Shown: positions 37,445 to 45,909 of the stretch, piece after piece | How positions within the stretch are numbered: position 1 is the first letter of the stretch | Layout: each line of letters opens with the position of its first letter | Assembly (NCBI GenBank): GCA_028698585.1 | Contig: JAQVWG010000013.1 | Location: forward strand, 1-46,610 | Length of the DNA stretch: 46,610 nucleotides | From: Clostridia bacterium | GTDB lineage: Bacteria; Bacillota; Clostridia; Christensenellales; CAG-314 | Reading direction: 5' to 3' | Notes under the pieces: generated by a model | The model's input: the letters and a program-made list of their open reading frames with translations, nothing else | Databases searched by the model: none | What the model was told of the DNA's origin: nothing | Position numbers and translations under genes: made by a program

Positions 37445-37801
37445 ATGAAAATTAGAGAAATAGCAGAGATTCTAGACGCACAGGTGTACAGTTGCTATGA
37501 CAGACTGGATGATGAGGTAATATCTGCGTGTGCTAGCGATATGATGAGTGATGTGCTCGCATTTGTCAAGGATCAGGCAGTGCTAGTATCTGGTCTGTGC
37601 AACCCACAGGCAATACGCACGGCTATAATGATGGATATGCGCTGTTTAGTGCTTGTTCGCTGTAAGGTCCCCACTCAGGATATGATTACACTTGCGCAAC
37701 AGAGCAATATAGTTATATTGTCCAGCAAGTTGAGAATGTTCGCAGCGTGTGGCCTGCTGTACGAGCAAGGATTGCTTCCCGGAGAAAACACACTAGTATG
37801 A
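37445..37801 (+). CDS. DRTGG-like domain protein (first)
   Basis: A 118-residue single-domain protein resembling the DRTGG domain: an N-terminal segment MKIREIAEILDAQVYSC, a central DVLAFVKDQAVLVSGLCNPQAIRTAI, and a C-terminal NIVILSSKLRMFAACGLLYE. The domain is thought to bind small ligands, but its function is unknown. Start ATG follows GAGGAG. It overlaps the next gene by 4 bases (ATGA). Such genes are recurrent companions of clostridial [FeFe]-hydrogenases. Confidence 0.7.
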   Translation: MKIREIAEILDAQVYSCYDRLDDEVISACASDMMSDVLAFVKDQAVLVSGLCNPQAIRTAIMMDMRCLVLVRCKVPTQDMITLAQQSNIVILSSKLRMFAACGLLYEQGLLPGENTLV

Positions 37802-38229
37802 ACGATGCGCTACACTTGGAGTTTACCGTCGAGGGTAATAATTTCCTCTCGGCAGGTAGCGCTAGCGATGAAGTCAAGAATACCCTTAAGAAACTGGGAA
37901 TTAAGGCCCAGGCGGTAAGGCGTGTTGCCATTGCTATGTACGAGGGGGAAATCAATATGGTAATCCACGCGGGTGGTGGTAATGCCTATGTGGACATGTT
38001 TGCTGACCACATCAAAATTGTGTTGGCAGACACTGGCAAGGGTATAGAGGATATACAGTTGGCTATGCAGGCTGGATATTCGACTGCACCTGAGGATATA
38101 TTAGCGCTGGGGTTCGGCGCAGGTATGGGATTGCCCAATATGATTAAATATTCTGACCGATTCGATATACAGTCAACTATCGGCGAGGGCACTACCATAA
38201 CTATGGAAATAGACTTCGACCAACGATAA
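37798..38229 (+). CDS. RsbW-like ATP-binding (anti-sigma-type) protein
   Basis: 143 residues from ATG 37798, coupled to the DRTGG gene by ATGA. It has the HATPase fold of RsbW/SpoIIAB anti-sigma kinases: RRVAIAMYEGEINMVIHA (N box), VLADTGKGIEDI (G1), GFGAGMGLPNM (G2) and GEGTTITMEI. No partner sigma factor or anti-anti-sigma factor is adjacent, so its target is unknown. Context suggests signalling linked to hydrogen metabolism. Confidence 0.82.
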   Translation: MNDALHLEFTVEGNNFLSAGSASDEVKNTLKKLGIKAQAVRRVAIAMYEGEINMVIHAGGGNAYVDMFADHIKIVLADTGKGIEDIQLAMQAGYSTAPEDILALGFGAGMGLPNMIKYSDRFDIQSTIGEGTTITMEIDFDQR

Positions 38230-38238
38230 GAGGTGACA

Positions 38239-39501
38239 ATGAAAGATATGTACGATAAGAGTATAAGCACGGTTATGTTGGATAGCGACAAGTGTAGGGG
38301 CTGTGTTACCTGCATGAAAAGATGCCCAACGGAGGCAATACGAGTGCGTAACGGCAAAGCGACGGTGTTGTATGAGCGCTGTATCGCATGCGGAGAGTGC
38401 GTACGGTTGTGCCCACATCATGCTAAACTGGCTAGATATGACAGTTTTGACATTGTCAACGACTTCAAATACAAGATAGCATTGCCCGCTCCCAGCCTGT
38501 ATGGACAGTTTAATAATCTTGACGACATTAATATCGTGCTCAACGGGCTTAAAGAGATAGGATTTGATGAAATATTCGAGGTGGCTCGTGGAGCAGAATT
38601 ACTGTCGCAGGCTACACGCAAGTTCATTGCTACTAACAAGGATTTGCCCAAACCAATAATTAGTTCTGCTTGTCCGGCAGTGGTCGAGTTAATTCTAGTT
38701 AGATTCCATTCGTTAGAGGACAGGCTACTCAACATGCTAGCGCCTGTTGATATAGTAGCCCAGATGGCAAGAGAAGAGGCTATAAATAAGGGCATATCCC
38801 CACAGGACATAGGAGTATTTTTCATATCACCTTGTCCTGCTAAAGTGTTCGCCCTCAAGACAGGTCTAGGCGTTGACAAGCCTGTTGTGGACGGCGTGTT
38901 ATCTGTCAGTGAAGTATATATGAGACTACTCCCGATAATGCCTAAACTTAAGGAAATTAAACCCTTATCTAAGGTAGGCAAGACTGGACTACAATGGGCA
39001 TCAAGCGGTGGCGAAGCAGCTGGATTATATATAGACAAGTATTTAGCGGCAGATGGCATTGAGAACGTAATCAATATGCTAACCAGTATAGAGGACGGTA
39101 AACTCAATTATATCGATTTCGTCGAACTTAATGCATGTAACGGTGGATGTGTGGGTGGCGTCCTTAATATAGAGAATCCATACGTCGCCAAGGCGCGCAT
39201 TAGGAATCTACGCAATAAACTTCAGTTCAACTGCAATACGCTTGAACAGTATGATAAACCCAACAGTTATTACGAGTGGCAGACTAAACCTCAGGTCAAG
39301 GAGGTATACAGGCTGGACGAGGATAGAGCTGTGGCAATGAAGAAGATGAGTAGAATTGAAGACATTTATAAGACTCTACCCAACTTAGACTGTGGGTTGT
39401 GCGGTGCACCTAGTTGTAGGGCTTTTGCAGAAGATGTAGAGAGTGGCATGGCTGATATATCTATGTGCGTACGAATGGATAATTACTATAAAACCAAATG
39501 A
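38239..39501 (+). CDS. Hydrogenase-like Fe-S protein with H-cluster-type motifs (sensory, group D-like)
   Basis: About 420 residues. Two 4Fe-4S motifs at the N-terminus (CRGCVTCMKRCP and CIACGECVRLCP), an [FeFe]-hydrogenase large-subunit-like domain with all three motif regions (SSACPAVVE, SPCPAKVF, ELNACNGGCVGG), and a C-terminal 4Fe-4S domain CGLCGAPSCRAF...MC. The motif-1 Cys that relays protons in catalytic enzymes is Ala, as expected for putative H2 sensors. ATG 38239 lies five bases after GAGG; the frame opens at GTG 38233. Between the RsbW-like gene and the second DRTGG gene (4-base overlap). Likely senses H2 or redox state; unproven. Confidence 0.85.
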   Translation: MKDMYDKSISTVMLDSDKCRGCVTCMKRCPTEAIRVRNGKATVLYERCIACGECVRLCPHHAKLARYDSFDIVNDFKYKIALPAPSLYGQFNNLDDINIVLNGLKEIGFDEIFEVARGAELLSQATRKFIATNKDLPKPIISSACPAVVELILVRFHSLEDRLLNMLAPVDIVAQMAREEAINKGISPQDIGVFFISPCPAKVFALKTGLGVDKPVVDGVLSVSEVYMRLLPIMPKLKEIKPLSKVGKTGLQWASSGGEAAGLYIDKYLAADGIENVINMLTSIEDGKLNYIDFVELNACNGGCVGGVLNIENPYVAKARIRNLRNKLQFNCNTLEQYDKPNSYYEWQTKPQVKEVYRLDEDRAVAMKKMSRIEDIYKTLPNLDCGLCGAPSCRAFAEDVESGMADISMCVRMDNYYKTK

Positions 39502-39821
39502 AAATACAAGAAGTAATCAACAGACTTAATGCAACGGTAGTTAATATTCCGCCTGACTATAATAGAGAAATAGAGGGTGGATATTGTGGAGATTTCCTCA
39601 GTTGGGTAATGGGTAGAGCGCCGGAAGGTACACTGTGGTTCACTGTTGTGAACAATGTCAACGTGTCCGCAGTTGCTCACCTAACGGATGTAGCATGTAC
39701 GGTTATATGTGAAGGGGTAGAGTGCGACACCGCACTTATTGATAGGGCGCGTCAACAGGGAATATGCTTAATACGTACTAATCTCACTGTTTTTGATGCC
39801 ATTAAGGCATATATCAAGTAA
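39498..39821 (+). CDS. DRTGG-like domain protein (second)
   Basis: 107 residues, similar in plan to the first (EVINRLNATVVNIP at the start, GDFLSWVMGRAPEGTLWFTVVNNVN, then GICLIRTNLTVFDAIKAYI). Overlaps the neighbours on both sides by 1-4 bases. Function unknown. Confidence 0.7.
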   Translation: MKIQEVINRLNATVVNIPPDYNREIEGGYCGDFLSWVMGRAPEGTLWFTVVNNVNVSAVAHLTDVACTVICEGVECDTALIDRARQQGICLIRTNLTVFDAIKAYIK

Positions 39822-40519
39822 TGAAAATATGTTACGATTTACACATTCATAGCGCACTTTCTCCCTGCGCAGATAATCATATGACACCTGTCAACATAGT
39901 GGCATACGCATCTGCTGTGGGTTTAGAGATGATAGCAGTAGCCGACCATAACAGCATAGAGAATGTACTGGCAACCATGCACATAGGCGAGGCGCTAGAT
40001 ATCGTGGTCGTGCCTGCAATGGAATTACAAACTGCAGAGGATATACACATCCTTTGCCTTTTCCCTACTTACGAACAATTATCACAGTTCTACAAGACCA
40101 TTCGTTTCTCCCCTATTGGCAACAAACCCGATATATTTGGCGACCAACTCATAATTGACGAACAAGACAATATAGTCGGCCGGCTGGACAGACTATTATC
40201 CATGGCATGCAATTTGGCTGAGTATGAGGTGTTTGAGCAGGTCAAACAATACGGTGGCGTTGCAATCCCTGCCCACATTGACCGTGATACTAACGGCATG
40301 CTTGCAATACTTGGCGACATACCCTCTTACTACGTAGCAGTGGAATTATCTTCTGCCTGCCCTAACTCACTGGTTCAACAGTTTAGCCCACATTTCAATG
40401 TCATACTAGATAGCGATAGCCATAGTATGGACACATTGGGCACAACTTTGCACACAATAGATTTACGTAATAAGAGTGCACAAGCGCTCATAGATAAATT
40501 ATACCTGACGGATAAATAA
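39821..40519 (+). CDS. PHP domain phosphoesterase
   Basis: 232 residues. The metal-binding PHP motifs are seen: DLHIHSALSPCA (HxH, residues 7-9), AVADHNSIEN (DH), EDIHILCLFP, AIPAHIDRD and ILDSDSHSMD. The family hydrolyses phosphoesters, often of nucleotides; the substrate is not evident. Last gene of the module, translationally coupled (stop/start overlap). A nucleotide second messenger is an attractive but unproven substrate. Confidence 0.87.
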   Translation: MKICYDLHIHSALSPCADNHMTPVNIVAYASAVGLEMIAVADHNSIENVLATMHIGEALDIVVVPAMELQTAEDIHILCLFPTYEQLSQFYKTIRFSPIGNKPDIFGDQLIIDEQDNIVGRLDRLLSMACNLAEYEVFEQVKQYGGVAIPAHIDRDTNGMLAILGDIPSYYVAVELSSACPNSLVQQFSPHFNVILDSDSHSMDTLGTTLHTIDLRNKSAQALIDKLYLTDK

Positions 40520-40613
40520 CGACTTCTGCTGTCTATATGGTGTGTGGAGAAAAATTATTGTCAGTTTAGGCACATATATTGTCAATTTTAACTACTATTT
40601 TTGTTTTTTTGTA

Positions 40614-40664
40614 TTGCTCTTTATTGTTGACTATGATACAATCATCGGTGGGGCATTTCCCACC
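40614..40664 (+). promoter_or_regulatory. Promoter of the hydrogenase structural genes with a 5'-end hairpin
   Basis: TTGCTC (40614-40619), 17 bases, TACAAT (40637-40642). The transcript would start at about 40648, within the hairpin GGTGGG-GCATTT-CCCACC (40647-40664), which may stabilise the mRNA. I see no clear Rex operator. Confidence 0.6.
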
Positions 40665-40712
40665 AGTATATGTTTATATTACAATAGATATATTAACGCT
40701 AGGAGGACATTT

Positions 40713-41207
40713 ATGGCAAAAATCAAACTGACCAAAGTCCCATTCAACGGCACTCCAGAACAAGAGACTTTGCTCATGAACAAGCTTGAAACAATCAAGG
40801 ATTTGCCGGGAGCACTTATGCCGGCAATGCAGACAGCACAGGAAATCTATGGATATCTACCCATAGAGGTGCAGAGGATTATCGCAGATAAACTTAATCT
40901 GCCAATAGAGAAGGTGTTTGGAGTAGCCACATTCTACAGCCAATTTACACTTAATCCAAGAGGTAAGTACAAGATATCTGTATGTCTAGGCACGGCCTGT
41001 TATGTTAAAGGTAGTGGCGACATTCTTCTGGCCATACAGAACAAGTTGGGTATTGGCAATGACGAATGTACACCTGACGGCAAGTTCTCACTGCACGAGA
41101 CTAGATGCGTAGGATGCTGTGGACTGGCACCGGTTATGACTATCAATGATGATGTGTACGGTAAACTGACTACTGCAGACATAGATGGCATACTGGCTAA
41201 GTATTAA
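40713..41207 (+). CDS. hydC: NAD-linked [FeFe]-hydrogenase subunit, NuoE-like
   Basis: 164 residues from ATG 40713, preceded by AGGAGG. Thioredoxin-fold [2Fe-2S] protein: CLGTAC (residues about 93-98) and CVGCCG (about 133-138) supply four cysteines. It passes electrons within the HydABC complex. The frame is open 57 codons upstream, but that part covers the promoter and is not protein. Confidence 0.92.
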   Translation: MAKIKLTKVPFNGTPEQETLLMNKLETIKDLPGALMPAMQTAQEIYGYLPIEVQRIIADKLNLPIEKVFGVATFYSQFTLNPRGKYKISVCLGTACYVKGSGDILLAIQNKLGIGNDECTPDGKFSLHETRCVGCCGLAPVMTINDDVYGKLTTADIDGILAKY

Positions 41208-41223
41208 TTACGAGTAGGCCTAT

Positions 41224-41766
41224 ATGAGAGAACTCTCTTTGCACATACTAGATATAGTGGGCAACAGCGTTAGGGCGGGTGCGACACTGATAACTATCAA
41301 TATAACCACCGTCGACAATCTGTTGACAATAGAGATAATTGATAATGGACACGGTATGAGCAAGGAGTTACTAGATACTGTCTGCGACCCCTTCACTACC
41401 TCGCGAACAACTCGTAAGGTGGGTATGGGAATACCCCTATTCAAGATGGCTTGTCAGTGTGCAGGAGGACAGTTCACAATAGATAGCACGCGTAATGTGG
41501 GCACGACGGTTAAGGCAACATTCCTTGTTAATCACATAGACCGTGCACCACTAGGCGACTTAGTATCGACAATGATAACGCTGATTAGTGAGGATATAGA
41601 CTATCTGCTTGATTATCAAGTAGACGATAGACGAACAATATTCGACACACGTCAAGTTAAACAAGAGTTAGGGGATATACCAATAGACAGTCCGGAGATA
41701 CTCATATATATTAAGGACCTATTAACAGAAAATATCATTACAGTAAATGGAGGAAGGAATATATGA
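41224..41766 (+). CDS. Histidine kinase-like ATPase domain protein
   Basis: 180 residues. HATPase motifs: HILDIVGNSVRAGA (N box), IEIIDNGHGM (G1), and GMGIPLFKMACQCAGG (G2), without a phosphoacceptor His domain. Lies between hydC and the ferredoxin gene, overlapping the latter by 4 bases, an arrangement found in several clostridial hydrogenase operons. Role unknown; possibly regulatory. Confidence 0.82.
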   Translation: MRELSLHILDIVGNSVRAGATLITINITTVDNLLTIEIIDNGHGMSKELLDTVCDPFTTSRTTRKVGMGIPLFKMACQCAGGQFTIDSTRNVGTTVKATFLVNHIDRAPLGDLVSTMITLISEDIDYLLDYQVDDRRTIFDTRQVKQELGDIPIDSPEILIYIKDLLTENIITVNGGRNI

Positions 41767-42131
41767 AAACCATAGCCGAAATCAAGGCAATTAGAGATAA
41801 AATGCAGGCAGAGATTATCGACAGAGATAAGTCCCATAATAAGGACATTCGTATAATTGTCGGTATGGCTACATGCGGTATTGCAGCTGGCGCTCGCCCT
41901 GTATTCAACACACTGGTTGACGAGGTTGCCAAGCGCAAACTTGTCAATGTCAAAGTCAGCAGAACGGGCTGTCTGGGTATGTGTAAACTAGAACCAATTG
42001 TAGAAGTATATACGCCCAATGACGGTAAGGTTACGTACATCAGAGTAACCCCCGAAAAAATATTAGAGATTATCGACAAACACATCGTAGGTGGCAACGT
42101 TTGCACACAATACCTTGTCGAGAACGAATAG
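41763..42131 (+). CDS. Thioredoxin-like [2Fe-2S] ferredoxin (HndB-like)
   Basis: 122 residues. Cysteines in MATCGIAAGA and RTGCLGMCKLEPI fit a thioredoxin-like [2Fe-2S] site. Probable electron-carrying subunit of the hydrogenase. The ATG follows AGGAAGGAAT; the stop is 8 bases before the hydB start. Confidence 0.88.
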   Translation: MKTIAEIKAIRDKMQAEIIDRDKSHNKDIRIIVGMATCGIAAGARPVFNTLVDEVAKRKLVNVKVSRTGCLGMCKLEPIVEVYTPNDGKVTYIRVTPEKILEIIDKHIVGGNVCTQYLVENE

Positions 42132-42139
42132 GAGGAACT

Positions 42140-43924
42140 ATGTTTAGAAGTCATGTACTAATATGCGGTGGCACAGGTTGTCACTCAAACAAAAGCGATA
42201 CAGTCAAGGCCGAGTTTTTGAAACAAATCAAGGCCAAGGGACTGGAGAATGATGTTCAAGTGGTTACCACCGGTTGTTTCGGACTGTGTGCAGTAGGCCC
42301 TATTGTCATTGTATATCCAGAGGGAACATTCTATAGCAGAATGACAGTTGAAGATGTAGCAGAGATAGTTGAGGAACATCTAATTAAAGGGCGCATAGTT
42401 GAGCGCAAACTACACAAGGATGAGAAAACAGAGGTAGCAACCAAATCACTCAGCGACACCAACTTTATCAAGAAGCAGACTCGTGTAGCACTGCGCAACT
42501 GCGGTGTTATAAATCCAGAGAATATTGACGAATATATAGGCACTGATGGTTATCAGGCACTTATTAAGTGCATTACGGAGTACACCCCACAACAAGTCAT
42601 TGATGTTATTAAGGCATCGGGACTGCGCGGTAGAGGTGGCGCAGGCTTCCCCACGGGCGTCAAGTGGCAGTTTGCTAAGGACCAACCGGGGGATATCAAA
42701 TATGTCTGCTGTAACGCTGACGAGGGCGATCCGGGCGCTTTCATGGATAGGTCAGTATTAGAGGGCGATCCACACGCTTTACTCGAAGCCATGGCAATAG
42801 CAGGATACGCTATCGGTAGCAATCACGGTTACATATACGTGCGTGCAGAGTACCCAATAGCAGTCCAAAGACTCAATATAGCAGCTAGGCAGGCCAAAGA
42901 ATATGGATTACTGGGCAAGAACGTATTAGGCACAGGATTCGACTTTGATATTGATATTAGACTAGGTAGTGGCGCATTCGTATGCGGTGAGGAAACAGCC
43001 CTGATGACATCAATCGAGGGAAATCGTGGCGAGCCACGTCCTCGTCCACCATTCCCAGCAGTTAAGGGATTATTTGGTAAACCATCTATTCTTAATAACG
43101 TTGAGACATACGCTAACGTTGCACAGATTATTCTCAAGGGCCCAGAGTGGTTCAAGTCAATGGGCACAGAGAAGTCCAAGGGTACTAAAGTGTTTGCACT
43201 GGGTGGCAAGATTACCAATACAGGGCTAGTTGAGATACCTATGGGCACACCACTACGCACAGTAATTGACGATATTGGTGGTGGAGTTCCCAACGGCAAG
43301 AAGTTCAAGGCTGCACAGACGGGGGGACCGTCAGGTGGTTGCATACCTGCAGAGCATTTCGATATACCTATCGACTATGACAACCTTATCAGCATAGGCT
43401 CTATGATGGGCAGTGGTGGTATGATTGTTATGGACGAGGATAACTGCATGGTAGACATTGCCAAGTTCTTCCTTAAGTTTACTGTTGATGAGAGTTGCGG
43501 TAAATGTACCCCATGTCGTATAGGCAATCGCAGACTGCTAGAGTATCTAGATAAAATAACCTCTGGCAGGGCAACATTGCAAGACTTAGATGATATGGAA
43601 AAGCTATGTTACTACATTAAGGAAAACAGCCTGTGTGGATTAGGTCAGACTGCACCTAACCCCGTGCTGTCAACACTGCGCTACTTCCGTGATGAGTATA
43701 TCGCACACGTAGTAGACAAGAAGTGTCCTGCGGGTGTATGTAAGAGTTTGACACAATATGTGATTACCGACAAGTGTATAGGTTGCTCGGCATGTTCAAG
43801 AAAATGCCCAGTAAACGCTATTAGTGGCGTAATCAAAGAGAAGTTTACCATAGATGAATCTAAGTGTATTAAGTGTGGTGTATGCGCATCAACTTGTAAG
43901 TTCGGTGCAATAATTAAGAAATAA
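42140..43924 (+). CDS. hydB: NAD-linked [FeFe]-hydrogenase subunit, NuoF-like flavoprotein
   Basis: 594 residues from ATG 42140, after GGAGGAAC; the 13 codons before it in frame overlap the preceding gene. Domains: N-terminal thioredoxin-like [2Fe-2S] (CGGTGC, TTGCFGLC); FMN/NADH-binding NuoF core (GRGGAGFPTGVKW, CNADEGDPGAFMDR, CGEETALM, EGNRGEPRPRPPFP); SLBB region; [4Fe-4S] motif ESCGKCTPCRIG; C-terminal 2x[4Fe-4S] (CIGCSACSRKCP, CIKCGVCASTC). This is the NADH- and flavin-binding subunit of an electron-bifurcating or -confurcating hydrogenase. Confidence 0.95.
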   Translation: MFRSHVLICGGTGCHSNKSDTVKAEFLKQIKAKGLENDVQVVTTGCFGLCAVGPIVIVYPEGTFYSRMTVEDVAEIVEEHLIKGRIVERKLHKDEKTEVATKSLSDTNFIKKQTRVALRNCGVINPENIDEYIGTDGYQALIKCITEYTPQQVIDVIKASGLRGRGGAGFPTGVKWQFAKDQPGDIKYVCCNADEGDPGAFMDRSVLEGDPHALLEAMAIAGYAIGSNHGYIYVRAEYPIAVQRLNIAARQAKEYGLLGKNVLGTGFDFDIDIRLGSGAFVCGEETALMTSIEGNRGEPRPRPPFPAVKGLFGKPSILNNVETYANVAQIILKGPEWFKSMGTEKSKGTKVFALGGKITNTGLVEIPMGTPLRTVIDDIGGGVPNGKKFKAAQTGGPSGGCIPAEHFDIPIDYDNLISIGSMMGSGGMIVMDEDNCMVDIAKFFLKFTVDESCGKCTPCRIGNRRLLEYLDKITSGRATLQDLDDMEKLCYYIKENSLCGLGQTAPNPVLSTLRYFRDEYIAHVVDKKCPAGVCKSLTQYVITDKCIGCSACSRKCPVNAISGVIKEKFTIDESKCIKCGVCASTCKFGAIIKK

Positions 43925-43936
43925 GGTGGTGTTATT

Positions 43937-45679
43937 ATGAGCAATATGATAAATGTAAAAATAGACAATGTCCCTGTGACGGTAGAATCTGGCACTACCA
44001 TTCTGGAGGCGGCCAAACAAGCCGGCATTAAGATACCTACACTGTGCTTCTTAAAGGAAATCAATGAGATAGGCGCGTGTCGTGTATGTGTGTGCGAGGT
44101 TAAAGGTGCTCGTTCACTAGTAGCCTCTTGCGTATATCCACTGGACAGAGAGGGCACAGAAGTGTTTACAAACACTCCTAAAGTGTTGCAGAGTCGTAAG
44201 ACCACAGTAGAGTTGTTGTTATCTAACCACGACCAGAACTGTCTGGGCTGTGTGCGTAACCAAAACTGCGAATTGCAAAAACTCTCTTTAGAACTAGGAT
44301 GTGATAACAAGAAGTACGCTGGCGAAAAGACAGAGTACCCACAAGACCTGTCCACCCCATACCTTATTAGAGATAACAGTAAGTGTATACTTTGTCGCCG
44401 TTGTGTTGCCGCATGCGAAAAGTACCAGTCTGTATCGGTAATAGGCGCTAATGCCCGTGGATTTGATACACACATAGGCACCGCATTCGAAAAAGACCTC
44501 GGTGACGTACCTTGCGTAGGTTGTGGTCAATGTATTGCAGTATGTCCAACTGGCGCGCTGCGTGAAAGAGATGAGATAGATGACGTATTAGCAGATATCG
44601 CCAATCCTGACAAGTATGTAATAGTGGGCACTGCACCTGCTACGCGTGTAGGAATAGGCGAAGAGTTCGGATACCCCATCGGCACCAACACCGAAGGCAA
44701 AATGGTTGCCGCATTGCGAAGATGTGGATTTAACAACGTGTTCGATGTAGACTTTACAGCAGACCTAACCATTATGGAAGAAGGATATGAGTTCCTCGAC
44801 AGACTTAACAATGGCGGTAAATTACCTATGTTGACCAGTTGCTCACCTGCATGGATTAAGTTTGTTGAGCACTATTATCCGCAACTGATTGATAATCTAT
44901 CCACGTGTAAGTCTCCTCAACAGATGTTCGGTGCACTGTGTAAGACATATTATGCAGAGAAGATAGGTGTACCTGCCGAGAAAATCAGCGTAGTATCCAT
45001 TATGCCATGCACAGCCAAAAAGTTCGAGAAGGGCAGACCTTACCAGAACGCGTCTGGGTATCCCGATATAGATCACGTGTTAACTACCAGAGAAATGGCA
45101 AGAATGTTCAAGCGCAAGGGAATCATCTATAATGAGTTACCAGATGAACAATACGATGCACCGCTAGGTATCGGTTCAGGCGCAGGACTGTTGTTTGGCG
45201 CAACAGGTGGCGTTATGGAAGCAGCTCTACGTACACTTGCTGAAGTGTTAGAGGGCAAAGAACTAACCAAACTCGACTTTACAGAAGTTAGAGGTATCGA
45301 GGGTATCAAGGAAGCCAAATATACACTGGCTGGTATCGAGGTAAAGGTCGCCGTAGCGTCAGGACTAGCTAATGCGCGCAAACTGATGGATTTGATTGTC
45401 GCAGGCAAGGCAGATTACCACTTCATAGAGATTATGTCTTGTCCAGGTGGTTGTGTCAACGGTGGTGGACAACCCATACATGACGCATACACACGCAACA
45501 ACGTCAACATTAGAGAGTTAAGGGCCAAGGCACTATATTCTACAGATGTACAGATGAAACTGCGTAAGTCTCACGAGAATCCTTACATCAAGGAAATATA
45601 TGACAACTATCTAGGTAAACCCAACAGCCATAAGGCACACGAACTGCTACACACCAAGTATGTTAAACGTGGCATCTAG
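43937..45679 (+). CDS. hydA: [FeFe]-hydrogenase catalytic subunit
   Basis: 580 residues. N-terminal plant-type [2Fe-2S] (CFLKEINEIGACRVCVC), His-ligated [4Fe-4S] HDQNCLGCVRNQNC, two [4Fe-4S] (CILCRRCVAAC, CVGCGQCIAVCP), then the H-cluster domain: motif 1 TSCSPAW, motif 2 MPCTAKKFE, motif 3 SCPGGCVNGGGQP, and a C-terminal small-subunit-like tail. It evolves H2 using NADH and ferredoxin through hydB and hydC. Motif 1 reads TSCSP, not the TSCCP of monomeric enzymes. ATG 43937 follows GGTGGTG. Maturases hydE/F/G are not in the window. Confidence 0.96.
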   Translation: MSNMINVKIDNVPVTVESGTTILEAAKQAGIKIPTLCFLKEINEIGACRVCVCEVKGARSLVASCVYPLDREGTEVFTNTPKVLQSRKTTVELLLSNHDQNCLGCVRNQNCELQKLSLELGCDNKKYAGEKTEYPQDLSTPYLIRDNSKCILCRRCVAACEKYQSVSVIGANARGFDTHIGTAFEKDLGDVPCVGCGQCIAVCPTGALRERDEIDDVLADIANPDKYVIVGTAPATRVGIGEEFGYPIGTNTEGKMVAALRRCGFNNVFDVDFTADLTIMEEGYEFLDRLNNGGKLPMLTSCSPAWIKFVEHYYPQLIDNLSTCKSPQQMFGALCKTYYAEKIGVPAEKISVVSIMPCTAKKFEKGRPYQNASGYPDIDHVLTTREMARMFKRKGIIYNELPDEQYDAPLGIGSGAGLLFGATGGVMEAALRTLAEVLEGKELTKLDFTEVRGIEGIKEAKYTLAGIEVKVAVASGLANARKLMDLIVAGKADYHFIEIMSCPGGCVNGGGQPIHDAYTRNNVNIRELRAKALYSTDVQMKLRKSHENPYIKEIYDNYLGKPNSHKAHELLHTKYVKRGI

Positions 45680-45712
45680 CAGTATAACGAACAGAAGTTA
45701 ATATTTATAATT

Positions 45713-45749
45713 CAACCGTAGGTGTAATTGCACTTACGGTTGTTTAATA
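45713..45749 (+). terminator. Terminator of the hydrogenase operon
   Basis: Stem CAACCGTAGGTG / CACTTACGGTTG (12 pairs, one wobble), loop TAATTG, then TTTAATAAT, 33 bases after the hydA stop. Confidence 0.85.
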
Positions 45750-45836
45750 ATAATTGTAGAGTTATCGTCCGGTAATGAGGAAAAACAGTTATAATTTATT
45801 TTGGGGGTGGGCATATTCATTATATGACACGCACTG

Positions 45837-45865
45837 TTGAATAATTAACGGCATGGTGGTATAAT
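45837..45865 (+). promoter_or_regulatory. Promoter of the MBL-fold hydrolase gene
   Basis: TTGAAT (45837-45842), 17 bases, TATAAT (45860-45865), about 45 bases before the start. Confidence 0.78.
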
Positions 45866-45909
45866 TGTGTCAAAATAACTATTTAATACAATAGGTGGGC
45901 TTAATCAAT

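Noticed and set aside
40542..40712. N-terminal extension of the NuoE-like subunit
   Set aside because: The stretch contains the promoter and 5' hairpin; AGGAGG and homology place the start at 40713.
40520..40712. Rex operator before the hydrogenase genes
   Set aside because: No sequence close to TTGTTAA-N4-TTAACAA could be found.
42829..43344. A 171-codon minus-strand ORF inside hydB, and a 266-codon one at 43681-44481
   Set aside because: Shadows of strongly conserved Fe-S/flavoprotein genes; no matching family and no ribosome-binding sites.
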